Part shown: positions 23,722 to 30,913 of the stretch, piece by piece
How the letters are laid out: the number at the start of each line of letters is the position of its first letter
Numbering within the stretch: the stretch's first letter is position 1
Assembly (NCBI GenBank): GCA_001899085.1
Contig: MKVB01000002.1
Span: 847,167 to 911,166 of the forward strand
Length of the DNA: 64,000 nt
Direction of reading: 5' to 3'
From: Devosia sp. 66-14
Lineage (GTDB): Bacteria > Pseudomonadota > Alphaproteobacteria > Rhizobiales > Devosiaceae
Program-made: the position numbers and the translations under genes
Notes under the pieces: generated by a model
What the model was told of the DNA's origin: nothing
What the model saw: only the letters and a program-made list of their open reading frames with translations
Databases searched by the model: none

Positions 23722-24618
23722 CTACACCAGCGACACCACACCCCTTGCCTCGCCGCGCAGGCGTTGGGCGTCCTGGCTGGGTGGGGCGCCGAACTGGCGG
23801 CGGTATTCGCGGCTGAACTGCGAGGGGCTGTCATAGCCGACGCGGAAGCCGACGCCAGCGACGTCGTCGGGGGAGGCGGCGAGGTGCAGGCGGGCCTGCT
23901 GCAGGCGAATCTGCTTCTGGAACTGGATCGGGCTCATCGCCGTCACCGCCTGGAAATTGCGGTAGAAGGCCGAGGGGCTCATGCCGCAGATCTCCGCCAC
24001 ATCCTCGACCCGGAAGGCGCTGGCATGGTGCTCGCGGATCCAGCGCACGGCGCGGGCGATGTGGCTGAGATGGCTGTCGGCGAGGCCGAGCTGGCGCACC
24101 GTGGCGCCCTGTTCGCCGACGATCAGCCACCACAGGATTTCGCGCTTCAGCAGCGGCGCCAGCACGGCCAGGTCGCGCGGCCGGTCGAACAGCCGCAGCA
24201 GCCGCAGCACGGCATCGAGCAGTTCGGTGGGAGCATCGGAGACGATCAGCCCGGAGGGCGCGCCACCGGGCCGCTCGAGGCTCTGCGAGCCGGCTTCCAG
24301 CAACAGCTCGGCGATGCTGGGCGGGTGCAGCACCAGGCCGAAGCCGCGCGCCGGCTGTTCCGGGCTGGCGCCGACGAACTGGCCGGTGATCGGCAGGTCG
24401 ATCGAGGCGACCAGATACTGGCCCCTACCATAGCGATAGAGCCGGTCGCCCAGCGCCAGGCGCTTCTCGCCCTGGGCGATCAGCGCCATCACCGTGCCGG
24501 TGGTCGAGTGTTCCTCGATCGAGGCGTTGTGTTCGGCGAGCAGCACGCCCTCGACCGGCGTCGACGCATCGGGCCGGGCATGGCGGGCGATCAGCGCATT
24601 GAGTTCATCGATCGGCAT
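23722..24618 (-). CDS. AraC-family transcriptional regulator
   Basis: A 298-residue AraC-type regulator. The N-terminal region (VEGVLLAEHNASIEEHSTTG and QYLVASIDLPITGQF) matches the AraC-type N-terminal domain of PF06719-like members. The C-terminal double HTH contains RVEDVAEICGMSPSAFYRNF and FRVGYDSPSQFSREYRRQFG. It is divergent from the monooxygenase-hydrolase-SDR genes, which it probably activates. A 7-bp inverted repeat (CAAACGA-N5-TCGTTTG) lies between them. Confidence 0.88.
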   Translation of the reverse strand: MPIDELNALIARHARPDASTPVEGVLLAEHNASIEEHSTTGTVMALIAQGEKRLALGDRLYRYGRGQYLVASIDLPITGQFVGASPEQPARGFGLVLHPPSIAELLLEAGSQSLERPGGAPSGLIVSDAPTELLDAVLRLLRLFDRPRDLAVLAPLLKREILWWLIVGEQGATVRQLGLADSHLSHIARAVRWIREHHASAFRVEDVAEICGMSPSAFYRNFQAVTAMSPIQFQKQIRLQQARLHLAASPDDVAGVGFRVGYDSPSQFSREYRRQFGAPPSQDAQRLRGEARGVVSLV

Positions 24619-24650
24619 GAAGCCTGACTAGCACCGGCGCGGGACTTACT

Positions 24651-24669
24651 CAAACGATTCTCTCGTTTG
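24651..24669. promoter_or_regulatory. Inverted repeat in the AraC/monooxygenase intergenic region
   Basis: CAAACGATTCTCTCGTTTG is a perfect 7-bp inverted repeat with a 5-base spacer, in the 164-base divergent promoter region. It may be the binding site of the AraC protein or of another dimeric regulator. Confidence 0.4.
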
Positions 24670-24782
24670 TGGTAGGATCGTGCAAGTCGTCGGTAGTCCT
24701 GTGATACCGCCCGAGGCGTAGGAAATGCTTTGGTGTCGATGCCGCCGAGCACTGGGCTCACGGCAGCGAAGGGACACCGGAA

Positions 24783-25085
24783 ATGACCATAACGCACGGC
24801 TTTCATGCCACCATGACCGCCCAGCCGGGGCAGGGCGATGCACTCGTGGCGCTGCTCGAACGCGCTCCGTCGCTCGGGCATGACGACTGCCTCGTCTTCC
24901 TGATCGGCCGCTCGGCCAGCAATCCCGACCTGGTCTTCGTCACCGAGGGCTGGCGCAGCGCCGAAGCGCATGCCGACTTTTTCGCCAGTGACGTCGCCAG
25001 GGCCTATACCGCCGAGTTCGGCCCGCTGGTGCGCGACAGCGCCTATGCCGACGAAGTGCCGCTGGGCGGCAAAGCCATCCTCTAG
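24783..25085 (+). CDS. Antibiotic-biosynthesis-monooxygenase (ABM)-type small protein
   Basis: A 100-residue ferredoxin-like alpha+beta protein. GFHATMTAQPGQGDALVALL and VFVTEGWRSAEAHADFFAS follow the ABM/putative quinol monooxygenase pattern, with the E-x-W-x-(S/D)-x-E/A-A-H-x-x-H/F motif. Family members act as cofactor-free monooxygenases or quinone-modifying enzymes, and they usually dimerise. It starts 2 bases after a GGACACCGGAA segment and precedes the hydrolase gene by about 80 bases. Together with the next two genes it may form a small detoxification or catabolic unit under AraC control. Confidence 0.75.
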   Translation: MTITHGFHATMTAQPGQGDALVALLERAPSLGHDDCLVFLIGRSASNPDLVFVTEGWRSAEAHADFFASDVARAYTAEFGPLVRDSAYADEVPLGGKAIL

Positions 25086-25166
25086 GCCCCCCACCTTCCA
25101 ATCCCCCGCGACGCCTCTCACACGCCAGCCGGCGTCGCGGCATCGCCTTGTCCCAAGGAGATCCCC

Positions 25167-26111
25167 ATGGACCGTCCCGCACTCGATCCCGAACTGGCCC
25201 GGCTGCTGGCGCAATTGCCGGCGGCGCCGGCCCTCGATGCCGAGAGCCTGCCGCTGCTGCGCCAATACAAGGTGCCGGCCGAAGCCTTTATCGAGGGGCG
25301 CGCGATCGAACGACGCGAGCTGAGCATCGCCGCCGCCGATGGCGCCACCCTGCCGCTCTCGCTGTTCCGCCCGGCCGGGCGCGGGGCAGAGGCGGCGCCC
25401 TGCATCTACTGGCTGCATGGCGGCGGCATGGTGATGGGCGACCGCTTCGCCAATCTCGATATTCCGCTCGACTGGCTCGAGCGCTTCGGCGCCGTGGTGG
25501 TGACGCTCGACTATCGGCTGGCGCCCGAGGCGCAGGGCATCACGCCGGTCGAGGATTGTTACAGCGGTCTCGCATGGATTGCCGGACACGCCACCGAGCT
25601 CGGCATCGACCCGACGCGGCTGATCGTCGCCGGGATCAGCGCCGGCGGCGGTCTCACCGCCGGCATGGTGCTGATGGCGCGCGACCGCGGCGGCCCGGCG
25701 ATTGCGGCGCAGGTACTGATCTGCCCGATGCTCGACCACCGCAATGACAGCGTCTCGAGCCGGCAATATGCCGAGGGCCCGGCGACCTGGACGCGTGCCG
25801 CCAACAGCTTCGGCTGGGAGGCGCTGCTCGGCACCGCCACGGCGGTTTCGCCCTATGCGTCGCCGGCGCTGGCGGCCGATCTCGGCGGGCTGCCGCCCAG
25901 CTTCATCGATACCGGCTGGGCCGAACTGTTCCGCGACGAAGACGCAGCCTTTGCGAGCCGCATCTGGGCGGTGGGCGGCACGGCGGAGCTGCATGTCTGG
26001 CCGGGCGGCTTTCACGGTTTCGACGCGCTGTTCCCCGCGGCGCGCCTGTCACTCGTCGCCCGCGAGACGCGCAGCGCCTGGCTCGGCCGCATCCTGAACC
26101 CCTGCAACTGA
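25167..26111 (+). CDS. Alpha/beta hydrolase, HSL (hormone-sensitive lipase-like) family
   Basis: A 314-residue carboxylesterase of the HSL type. The oxyanion motif HGGG is at residues 84-87 (WLHGGGMVMGD), the DYRLAPE motif follows, and the nucleophile is Ser158 in VAGISAGGG. The acid is probably an Asp in LFRDEDAAF, and the catalytic His is at about 283 in GGFHGFD. The ATG at 25167 is preceded by AAGGAG. It is cytoplasmic, with no signal sequence. It lies 12 bases before the SDR gene and is probably cotranscribed with it. The substrate is likely a small ester or lactone; nothing in the sequence names it. Confidence 0.85.
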   Translation: MDRPALDPELARLLAQLPAAPALDAESLPLLRQYKVPAEAFIEGRAIERRELSIAAADGATLPLSLFRPAGRGAEAAPCIYWLHGGGMVMGDRFANLDIPLDWLERFGAVVVTLDYRLAPEAQGITPVEDCYSGLAWIAGHATELGIDPTRLIVAGISAGGGLTAGMVLMARDRGGPAIAAQVLICPMLDHRNDSVSSRQYAEGPATWTRAANSFGWEALLGTATAVSPYASPALAADLGGLPPSFIDTGWAELFRDEDAAFASRIWAVGGTAELHVWPGGFHGFDALFPAARLSLVARETRSAWLGRILNPCN

Positions 26112-26123
26112 AGGATTTTTCCC

Positions 26124-26867
26124 ATGAACAGCATTCTCATCACCGGCGCGTCCTCGGGCTATGGCCACGAGATCGCCCGCCACTTTCACGACCTGGGCTG
26201 GAACGTCATCGCGACGATGCGGACGCCGCAGCCGGGCATCCTGCCGGAGTCGAGCCGCATGCGCGTGCTGCCGCTCGAGGTCACCGACGCCGCCAGCATT
26301 GCCGCCTGCGTGGCGGCGGCGGGCCCGATCGATGCGCTGGTCAACAATGCCGGGGTCGGCATGGGCGGCGCCTTCGAGATCGCGCCGCTCGGCGAGATCC
26401 GCCGCATCTTCGAGACCAACACGTTCGGGGTGATGGCGATGATCCAGGCGGTGCTGCCCAAGATGCGCGAGCGGGGCAGCGGGGTGGTGGTGAACGTCAC
26501 CTCCTCGGCGACGCTGGGCGCCTTCCCGTTCTCGGCGCCCTACACCGCGAGCAAGATGGCGATCGAAGGGCTGTCGGCGGCACTGGTGCCGGAACTGGCG
26601 CCGTTCGGTGTCAGGGTCAAGCTGGTGGAACCCGGCCTCGGGCTCGGCACCCGCTTTGCGCAGAACTCGGCCTTCGACTTCGCCGCGCAGGTGCCGCCGG
26701 CTTATGCGGCCCACGCCATGGCGGCGTTCGGCGCCCGCCCTGCCGTGACCACCAAAGAGAGCGACGTGGCCGAAGCGGTGTGGCGGGCCGTAGAGGACAG
26801 CAGCGGCCAGTTGCGCTTTCCGGCCGGCGCCGACGCGCTCGAGCTCTGGGAGCGGCGCTCCTGGTGA
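26124..26867 (+). CDS. Short-chain dehydrogenase/reductase (SDR)
   Basis: A 247-residue classical SDR. The NAD(P)-binding TGASSGYG motif lies at residues 7-14, VNNAGVG comes in the middle, and the catalytic YxxxK is Tyr140-Lys144 (APYTASKMA) with a preceding VTSSA Ser. ATMRTP after beta-2 suggests NADP preference. It follows the HSL hydrolase by 12 bases and probably oxidises or reduces an alcohol or ketone released by that enzyme. The substrate is unknown. Confidence 0.88.
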   Translation: MNSILITGASSGYGHEIARHFHDLGWNVIATMRTPQPGILPESSRMRVLPLEVTDAASIAACVAAAGPIDALVNNAGVGMGGAFEIAPLGEIRRIFETNTFGVMAMIQAVLPKMRERGSGVVVNVTSSATLGAFPFSAPYTASKMAIEGLSAALVPELAPFGVRVKLVEPGLGLGTRFAQNSAFDFAAQVPPAYAAHAMAAFGARPAVTTKESDVAEAVWRAVEDSSGQLRFPAGADALELWERRSW

Positions 26868-26875
26868 CGAAGGCC

Positions 26876-26912
26876 GGGGCAGGGCCGCTGCCAACGTGGC
26901 AGGTCCTGCCCC
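26876..26912. terminator. Hairpin between convergent SDR and AI-2E genes
   Basis: The outer stem GGGGCAGG / CCTGCCCC encloses an inner CTGCC/GGCAG stem. It starts 9 bases after the SDR stop and ends just before the convergent gene's stop, so it is placed to serve both transcripts. Confidence 0.55.
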
Positions 26913-26913
26913 C

Positions 26914-29115
26914 TCAGGCGCCGCCGGTGTCCGGCGCCGGCGGCACGTCGCCGAAGCGTGCGACGAGATCGGCGGCCATCTGTTGCAGCCGCGCCAGGTC
27001 CGCCTCGGCGAACGGGTGTTCCTCATAGTCGAGGATGACCAGCGCACCGACCGTCACGCCGCTCTCCAGCGTCAGCGGCACGCCGGCGTAGAAATCGACG
27101 CCGTTGGCCTGCAGGTATGGGTTGTCGGAGAGCGTCTCGCCCTCGATGCCGGGCGGGATCACCAGCGGCGCCTTGCGCTCGGTGATGAGTTCGGTCAGCG
27201 CGTAGGCGCCCTCGTCATCGCGATGCCGCTCGTCGGCGAGCAGGTTGATGGTAGCGAGCGGCACGCCCATGGCTTCGGCGATGGCGACGAGGGCCCGCCC
27301 CAGCTCGTCGTCGCCGCGTCCCGCCCCGAGGAAGGGTTGGCGGCCGGCCAGCTTGGCCGTCGCGGTGGCGAGGTCGAGATGGGCGTCGATCTCCTCGAGC
27401 GTATCCTCGAAGCCGTGCGTCACGCCGTCGGCCCGCAGGCTTTCGGCAGAGGCGGCGGCTCCATCCGCCGCGAGCTGGCAGACGATCACCTTCAGCCCGG
27501 GCCGGATGAACCTGAGGCGGCGCGAGACATAGCGTGCCTGCGCCTTGATGTCGGCGCCGAAATAGAACAGGCAAACCACCTCGGCGCCGTCGATATCGAC
27601 CCGGCCGATGCTCTCCTGGCGGATCGCCATCGGCGGCAGCACGCGCGATGCGATGCCGCGCGCCGCCAGCCGCTGGGCGACGACGCGGGCCGCGCTGCCG
27701 TCAATTTCGGTGCGCCCGCCGATCAGGACGACCGCGGGGCCGTCGAGCGCTTCGGCCTCGCCCAGCTCATCGATCACTGCGTCGATGCTGGTGGCCAGCA
27801 CGCGACGCTGCGCCAGCGCCTCGGGGGTATCGGACAACTCGTTGCTGGCAAGGCGCAGCGCCGGCAGCAGGATGGTTTCCTGGAAGGTCTCCAGGCCGCT
27901 CGCCTCGACGATCTCCTCGGAGATCTCGATGGCCTCCTCGACATTGCCCTTGAGCATGCGCTGATAGAGCCGCTCCGGCGGTTCGAGCACCGGTTCGCTG
28001 CCCAGCAGGGTTTCGAGCACCTGGAATTGCGGGATGTAGCGGCCGATCACCACGAGGCACACCGTCATCGGCGTCGCGAGGATAAGCCCGACCGGGCCCC
28101 ACAGCGTCGCCCAGAACATGGCCGAGAGCAGGATGGCGATCGGCGAGACGCCGGTGCTGGTGCCATAGACGCGCGGCTCGACCACGTTGGCGGTGGTGAG
28201 ATCGATCGCGAGGAACAGCACCACCGTCCAGATCAGCATGCCCCAGCCGGAATCGACGGCGAAGGCGAGGAGGAACGGGATGCAGGCGACCAGCAGCCCG
28301 CCCACGAAGGGGATGTAGCGGAACAGCATGATCATCAGGCCCCAGAGGATCGCTCCGGGGACCCCGATGAGCAGCAGACCGAGACCGAACAGCGTGCCGT
28401 AGCCGACATTGATGAAGAACTGCAGCTGCAGGTAACGCCCGACCCGCTGGCTGGCGTCGCTCATGGCGAGGTTGGTGGTGCTGTAGCCGCCGCGGCTGAC
28501 GAGGCGGATGAACCGCTCCTGCAGCTCGCCCCGCCCCAAGAGCAGGAAGATCAGGAAGATGACGACGATGGCGGTGGTGGCCAAAGGGCCGGCCAGCGTG
28601 CCCATCAGGGTGCTCACCACGCCCAGCGGATTGCCGACCTCGTTGGCGATGGTCACCGGTATGGGGCTGCCGGGCGGCCGCTGCAACGGGCCGTTTTCCG
28701 GGGCGCTCAACTGCTCGGTCAGCGAGCCGATCGCACCGGTGAGGCCATCGAGGAAGCCGCCGCCCTCGATCTGCTGCTGCAGGTCGCCGAGCTTCTTGGC
28801 GATGGTGGACTGGTAGGCGGGGAGTTCGGCGCCGATATGGATCAGCTGCGTGCCGGCGAGGTAGGCGAACAGGCCCAGGGTGAGGAGCGCGGCAACGACA
28901 CTGACGATCACCGCGATGGCATCGGGCAGGTGGAGCCTGCGGCTCAGCAGCGACACCAGCGGGCTCAGGGCAAAGGCCAGCAATATCGCCAGCACCAGAG
29001 GCACGAGAATTCCGGCGCCCAGATAGAGCAGCGCGACGACAAGGGCGAATGTCGCCACCGTCTCGAAGATGGCTCTTCGGGTCAGCGGGCGCTCGGATAG
29101 ACGCATTGCCGGCAT
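26914..29115 (-). CDS. AI-2E-family transporter fused to cytosolic B12-like and GAF domains
   Basis: A 733-residue membrane protein in three parts. The N-terminal about 370 residues form the AI-2E/PerM-type membrane domain, with about eight hydrophobic segments and the conserved GVPGAILWGLMIMLFRYIPF. A linker (PPERLYQRMLKGN) leads to a Rossmann-like region resembling cobalamin-binding folds (VVLIGGRTEIDGSAARVVAQ, then AEVVCLFYFGAD). The last about 150 residues form a GAF domain (LVAIAEAMGVPLATINLLAD, then SDNPYLQANGVDFYAGVPL). I chose the ATG at 29115 (MPAMRLSERP); 29160 and 29106 are alternatives. PF01594 proteins transport varied substrates, including Na+/H+ or signals. The fused sensor suggests gated transport. 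Confidence 0.8.
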   Translation of the reverse strand: MPAMRLSERPLTRRAIFETVATFALVVALLYLGAGILVPLVLAILLAFALSPLVSLLSRRLHLPDAIAVIVSVVAALLTLGLFAYLAGTQLIHIGAELPAYQSTIAKKLGDLQQQIEGGGFLDGLTGAIGSLTEQLSAPENGPLQRPPGSPIPVTIANEVGNPLGVVSTLMGTLAGPLATTAIVVIFLIFLLLGRGELQERFIRLVSRGGYSTTNLAMSDASQRVGRYLQLQFFINVGYGTLFGLGLLLIGVPGAILWGLMIMLFRYIPFVGGLLVACIPFLLAFAVDSGWGMLIWTVVLFLAIDLTTANVVEPRVYGTSTGVSPIAILLSAMFWATLWGPVGLILATPMTVCLVVIGRYIPQFQVLETLLGSEPVLEPPERLYQRMLKGNVEEAIEISEEIVEASGLETFQETILLPALRLASNELSDTPEALAQRRVLATSIDAVIDELGEAEALDGPAVVLIGGRTEIDGSAARVVAQRLAARGIASRVLPPMAIRQESIGRVDIDGAEVVCLFYFGADIKAQARYVSRRLRFIRPGLKVIVCQLAADGAAASAESLRADGVTHGFEDTLEEIDAHLDLATATAKLAGRQPFLGAGRGDDELGRALVAIAEAMGVPLATINLLADERHRDDEGAYALTELITERKAPLVIPPGIEGETLSDNPYLQANGVDFYAGVPLTLESGVTVGALVILDYEEHPFAEADLARLQQMAADLVARFGDVPPAPDTGGA

Positions 29116-29167
29116 TGACTGAACTCGTTTGCGTGCGGTGGCCGCAGCGGGCCACCGCACTGGTTGA

Positions 29168-29479
29168 CTACTTCACGAAGTGCTTGTTGCAAAGCTCTTC
29201 GGCTGAAGCATACGTCTTGTTGAGGACGAGCGGGTCATTGGAATAATCGAAGACCCGCAGTTTGGTCGGATCCTTGGCAGCCTGTGCTTCGGCAGCCTTG
29301 CGCGGCAGCCATTTGGTCGCGACGATATCGCTGTCGTTCCAGCTGCCGGCCGTGCCGGTGGTCACGAGGCAAGTGCGATCCTGGCCGGGCGCGTTCGGGT
29401 TGGCCTTGCTGCTTTCGGCCAAGGCGGGCGCGGCCAGCAACATGGTGGTGAGGGCGATTGCAGTGAGGGTGTTCCTCAT
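29168..29479 (-). CDS. Small secreted protein, paralogous to the tail of the SH3b protein
   Basis: A 103-residue protein with a clear signal peptide (MRNTLTAIALTTMLLAAPALA). The mature part contains RTCLVTTGTAG, SDIVATKWLPRKAAEAQAAK and RVFDYSNDP, with two Cys (in CLVT and near the C-terminus in EELCNKHF). The same order of elements occurs in the C-terminal about 65 residues of the adjacent SH3b protein (29659-30273), so both share an undescribed small domain. The function is unknown and the location is periplasmic. Confidence 0.65.
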   Translation of the reverse strand: MRNTLTAIALTTMLLAAPALAESSKANPNAPGQDRTCLVTTGTAGSWNDSDIVATKWLPRKAAEAQAAKDPTKLRVFDYSNDPLVLNKTYASAEELCNKHFVK

Positions 29480-29658
29480 TGTTCTTCTCCTTGTGCGAGA
29501 TGACGCAGCCGGTCATTGGGCCGGCCGGCGACCTGGCATCGATGACGTCCGGTTCGGGCGCCTCGCGGGTTCGCTGAGCGAACCCTCCACGACGATCGGG
29601 ACAGAACGGTACCGATCGGGCGTCGAGCGGAGCAGATCGGCTCCGCCCGATCTGTCGG

Positions 29659-30273
29659 TCACGGGTTGAGCGCATCCAGATAGGCGCAGGTTTCGCGCGT
29701 CTGGCGGTTGGTGCCGTAGTCGAAGATCGCCCTGCGATCGTTGGGGCGGTCGCGTGCTTCGGCTTCGGATCTGGGCATGACCCTGGCGCTTTCGACGTTG
29801 GCATCGGCGCCGGCTGCGACGTCGCTCTCGTCAAAGAAGGTCACGAGGCAGACGAGGTCGGTGTCAGGGCCGCTGCCGGTTCCAGGGCTATGGCCGCCGC
29901 CGGGACCCTGGCCGCCGCCGGGACCCTGGCCGCCGCCCGGACCGCCGCCAAAGCCACCGCCGCCGATGATGATGCTGAAGTTGATATTCGGCCGGGCGCG
30001 TCGGTTGCCCAGATACTCGTCATCGACGTTGTTCGAGACGAGATAGCGCGCCGAGACCCAGCCATCGGGCCCGGGGTGCGTGATGTAGCACCAGCCGTTG
30101 GAGCGGCAGCGACGGACGTTGACGTCCTCGCCTCGAAACAGCCGATCGACGACCCGGTACGAAGCCCCGGGGCCGGAGCGAACGTTCACGGAAGAGGTTG
30201 CCTCGGCAGCTTGCGCCGGGGTGATGGCAAGGCAACCGAGCAGCACCAGTGGTGCGAGGGCCAGGGCCTTCAT
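29659..30273 (-). CDS. Secreted SH3b-domain protein with Gly-rich linker
   Basis: A 204-residue protein: signal peptide MKALALAPLVLLGCLAITPA, then a bacterial SH3b domain (SSVNVRSGPGASYRVVDRL through GWVSARYLVS). A glycine-rich linker follows with GPGGGQ repeated (about residues 110-130). The C-terminal domain carries CLVTFFDESDVAAGAD, MPRSEAEARDRPNDRRAIFD and a final Cys, matching the neighbouring 103-residue secreted protein. SH3b domains in bacteria bind peptidoglycan or proteins in the envelope. The tandem repeat in the DNA (near 29890-29945) is coding. Confidence 0.75.
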   Translation of the reverse strand: MKALALAPLVLLGCLAITPAQAAEATSSVNVRSGPGASYRVVDRLFRGEDVNVRRCRSNGWCYITHPGPDGWVSARYLVSNNVDDEYLGNRRARPNINFSIIIGGGGFGGGPGGGQGPGGGQGPGGGHSPGTGSGPDTDLVCLVTFFDESDVAAGADANVESARVMPRSEAEARDRPNDRRAIFDYGTNRQTRETCAYLDALNP

Positions 30274-30300
30274 TTTCGTTTCCTTTCTTGCCGCAACGGG

Positions 30301-30329
30301 TGGGCAGCAGGCGAATTGCCCGCTGCCCA
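30301..30329. terminator. Hairpin upstream of the SH3b gene
   Basis: An 8-bp stem TGGGCAGC / GCTGCCCA with an inner GGC/GCC pair lies 28 bases before the SH3b start. It could end the transcript of the tiny membrane gene at 30466-30540 or attenuate the SH3b gene. Confidence 0.4.
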
Positions 30330-30465
30330 GGGACGAGCCCGGGTTGCGGACCGGGGCGTCCTCCGACCTCTGTGGGCCGGTTTACTGGTAGTCGGTTGGA
30401 CGATGAGACGGCCTTCGCCAACCGGTGCTCGCGGCCTGAGGGGCGCTTGTCCCCTCCGGCCGAGG

Positions 30466-30540
30466 CTAGATCAGGTATGCCAAGGTCCATGCCCCCAGGC
30501 AGGCGAAGTAAAGCAGACCGAGTACGAGGGAACGGGCCAT
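30466..30540 (-). CDS. Possible 24-residue single-TM peptide
   Basis: On the minus strand from ATG 30540 the frame encodes MARSLVLGLLYFACLGAWTL followed by AYLI and TAG. It is almost entirely one transmembrane helix with an Arg near the start. The upstream ribosome binding site is weak (CTGGACC). It is too short for ordinary gene callers. Its position between two other minus-strand envelope genes, and a hairpin downstream, make it plausible. No family is recognised. Confidence 0.35.
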   Translation of the reverse strand: MARSLVLGLLYFACLGAWTLAYLI

Positions 30541-30613
30541 GGTGGGGTCCAGGTGCAGCGTGGGGATTCGAGATGCGGGGGATGTCGGTACGGACAGGAT
30601 GCGGGCTCGCCGC

Positions 30614-30799
30614 CTACTGACCGTCGGGGACCACGTCCACGCTCACCTTGGGCACATCGATGTCGACAGTGCGCGACCCACCGGTGTTGTTGACGAAGAC
30701 GAAGAACCCGATGACCAGCACCGCGACCAGGACAATGCCGGCAATAAGGCCAGCTCCCATGCCGCCACCGCCGCCGCCATTCTCGATTATCGTAGCCAT
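30614..30799 (-). CDS. Small single-TM protein (61 aa)
   Basis: A 61-residue protein. MATIIENGGGGGGMGAGLIA starts with a glycine run, then a transmembrane segment (about residues 15-37, GIVLVAVLVIGFFVFVNN), and a short tail with TVDIDVPKVSVDV. ATG 30799 has GGAG (in CAGGAGACAG) about 8 bases upstream. Similar Gly-run plus DV(N/D)VPKV proteins are common small hypothetical genes in Hyphomicrobiales, to my knowledge. The function is unknown; the tail is probably periplasmic. Confidence 0.65.
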   Translation of the reverse strand: MATIIENGGGGGGMGAGLIAGIVLVAVLVIGFFVFVNNTGGSRTVDIDVPKVSVDVVPDGQ

Positions 30800-30913
30800 C
30801 TGTCTGTCTCCTGATGAACTGTCACCAAGAAATGTGCAGGCGCTCCGTTGGTTCCAAAAAAGACATGCAAAAACAATGCTTTAGATTGGTTGTTGGGCGG
30901 TGTCAGCGGTTTG

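Noticed and set aside
26896-29100. 734-codon open frame on the plus strand
   Set aside because: Antisense to the AI-2E-family gene, whose membrane segments and GAF motifs are clear.
29880-29960. CRISPR-like short tandem repeats
   Set aside because: The units lie in frame inside the SH3b protein gene and lack unique spacers; they encode a Gly-rich linker.
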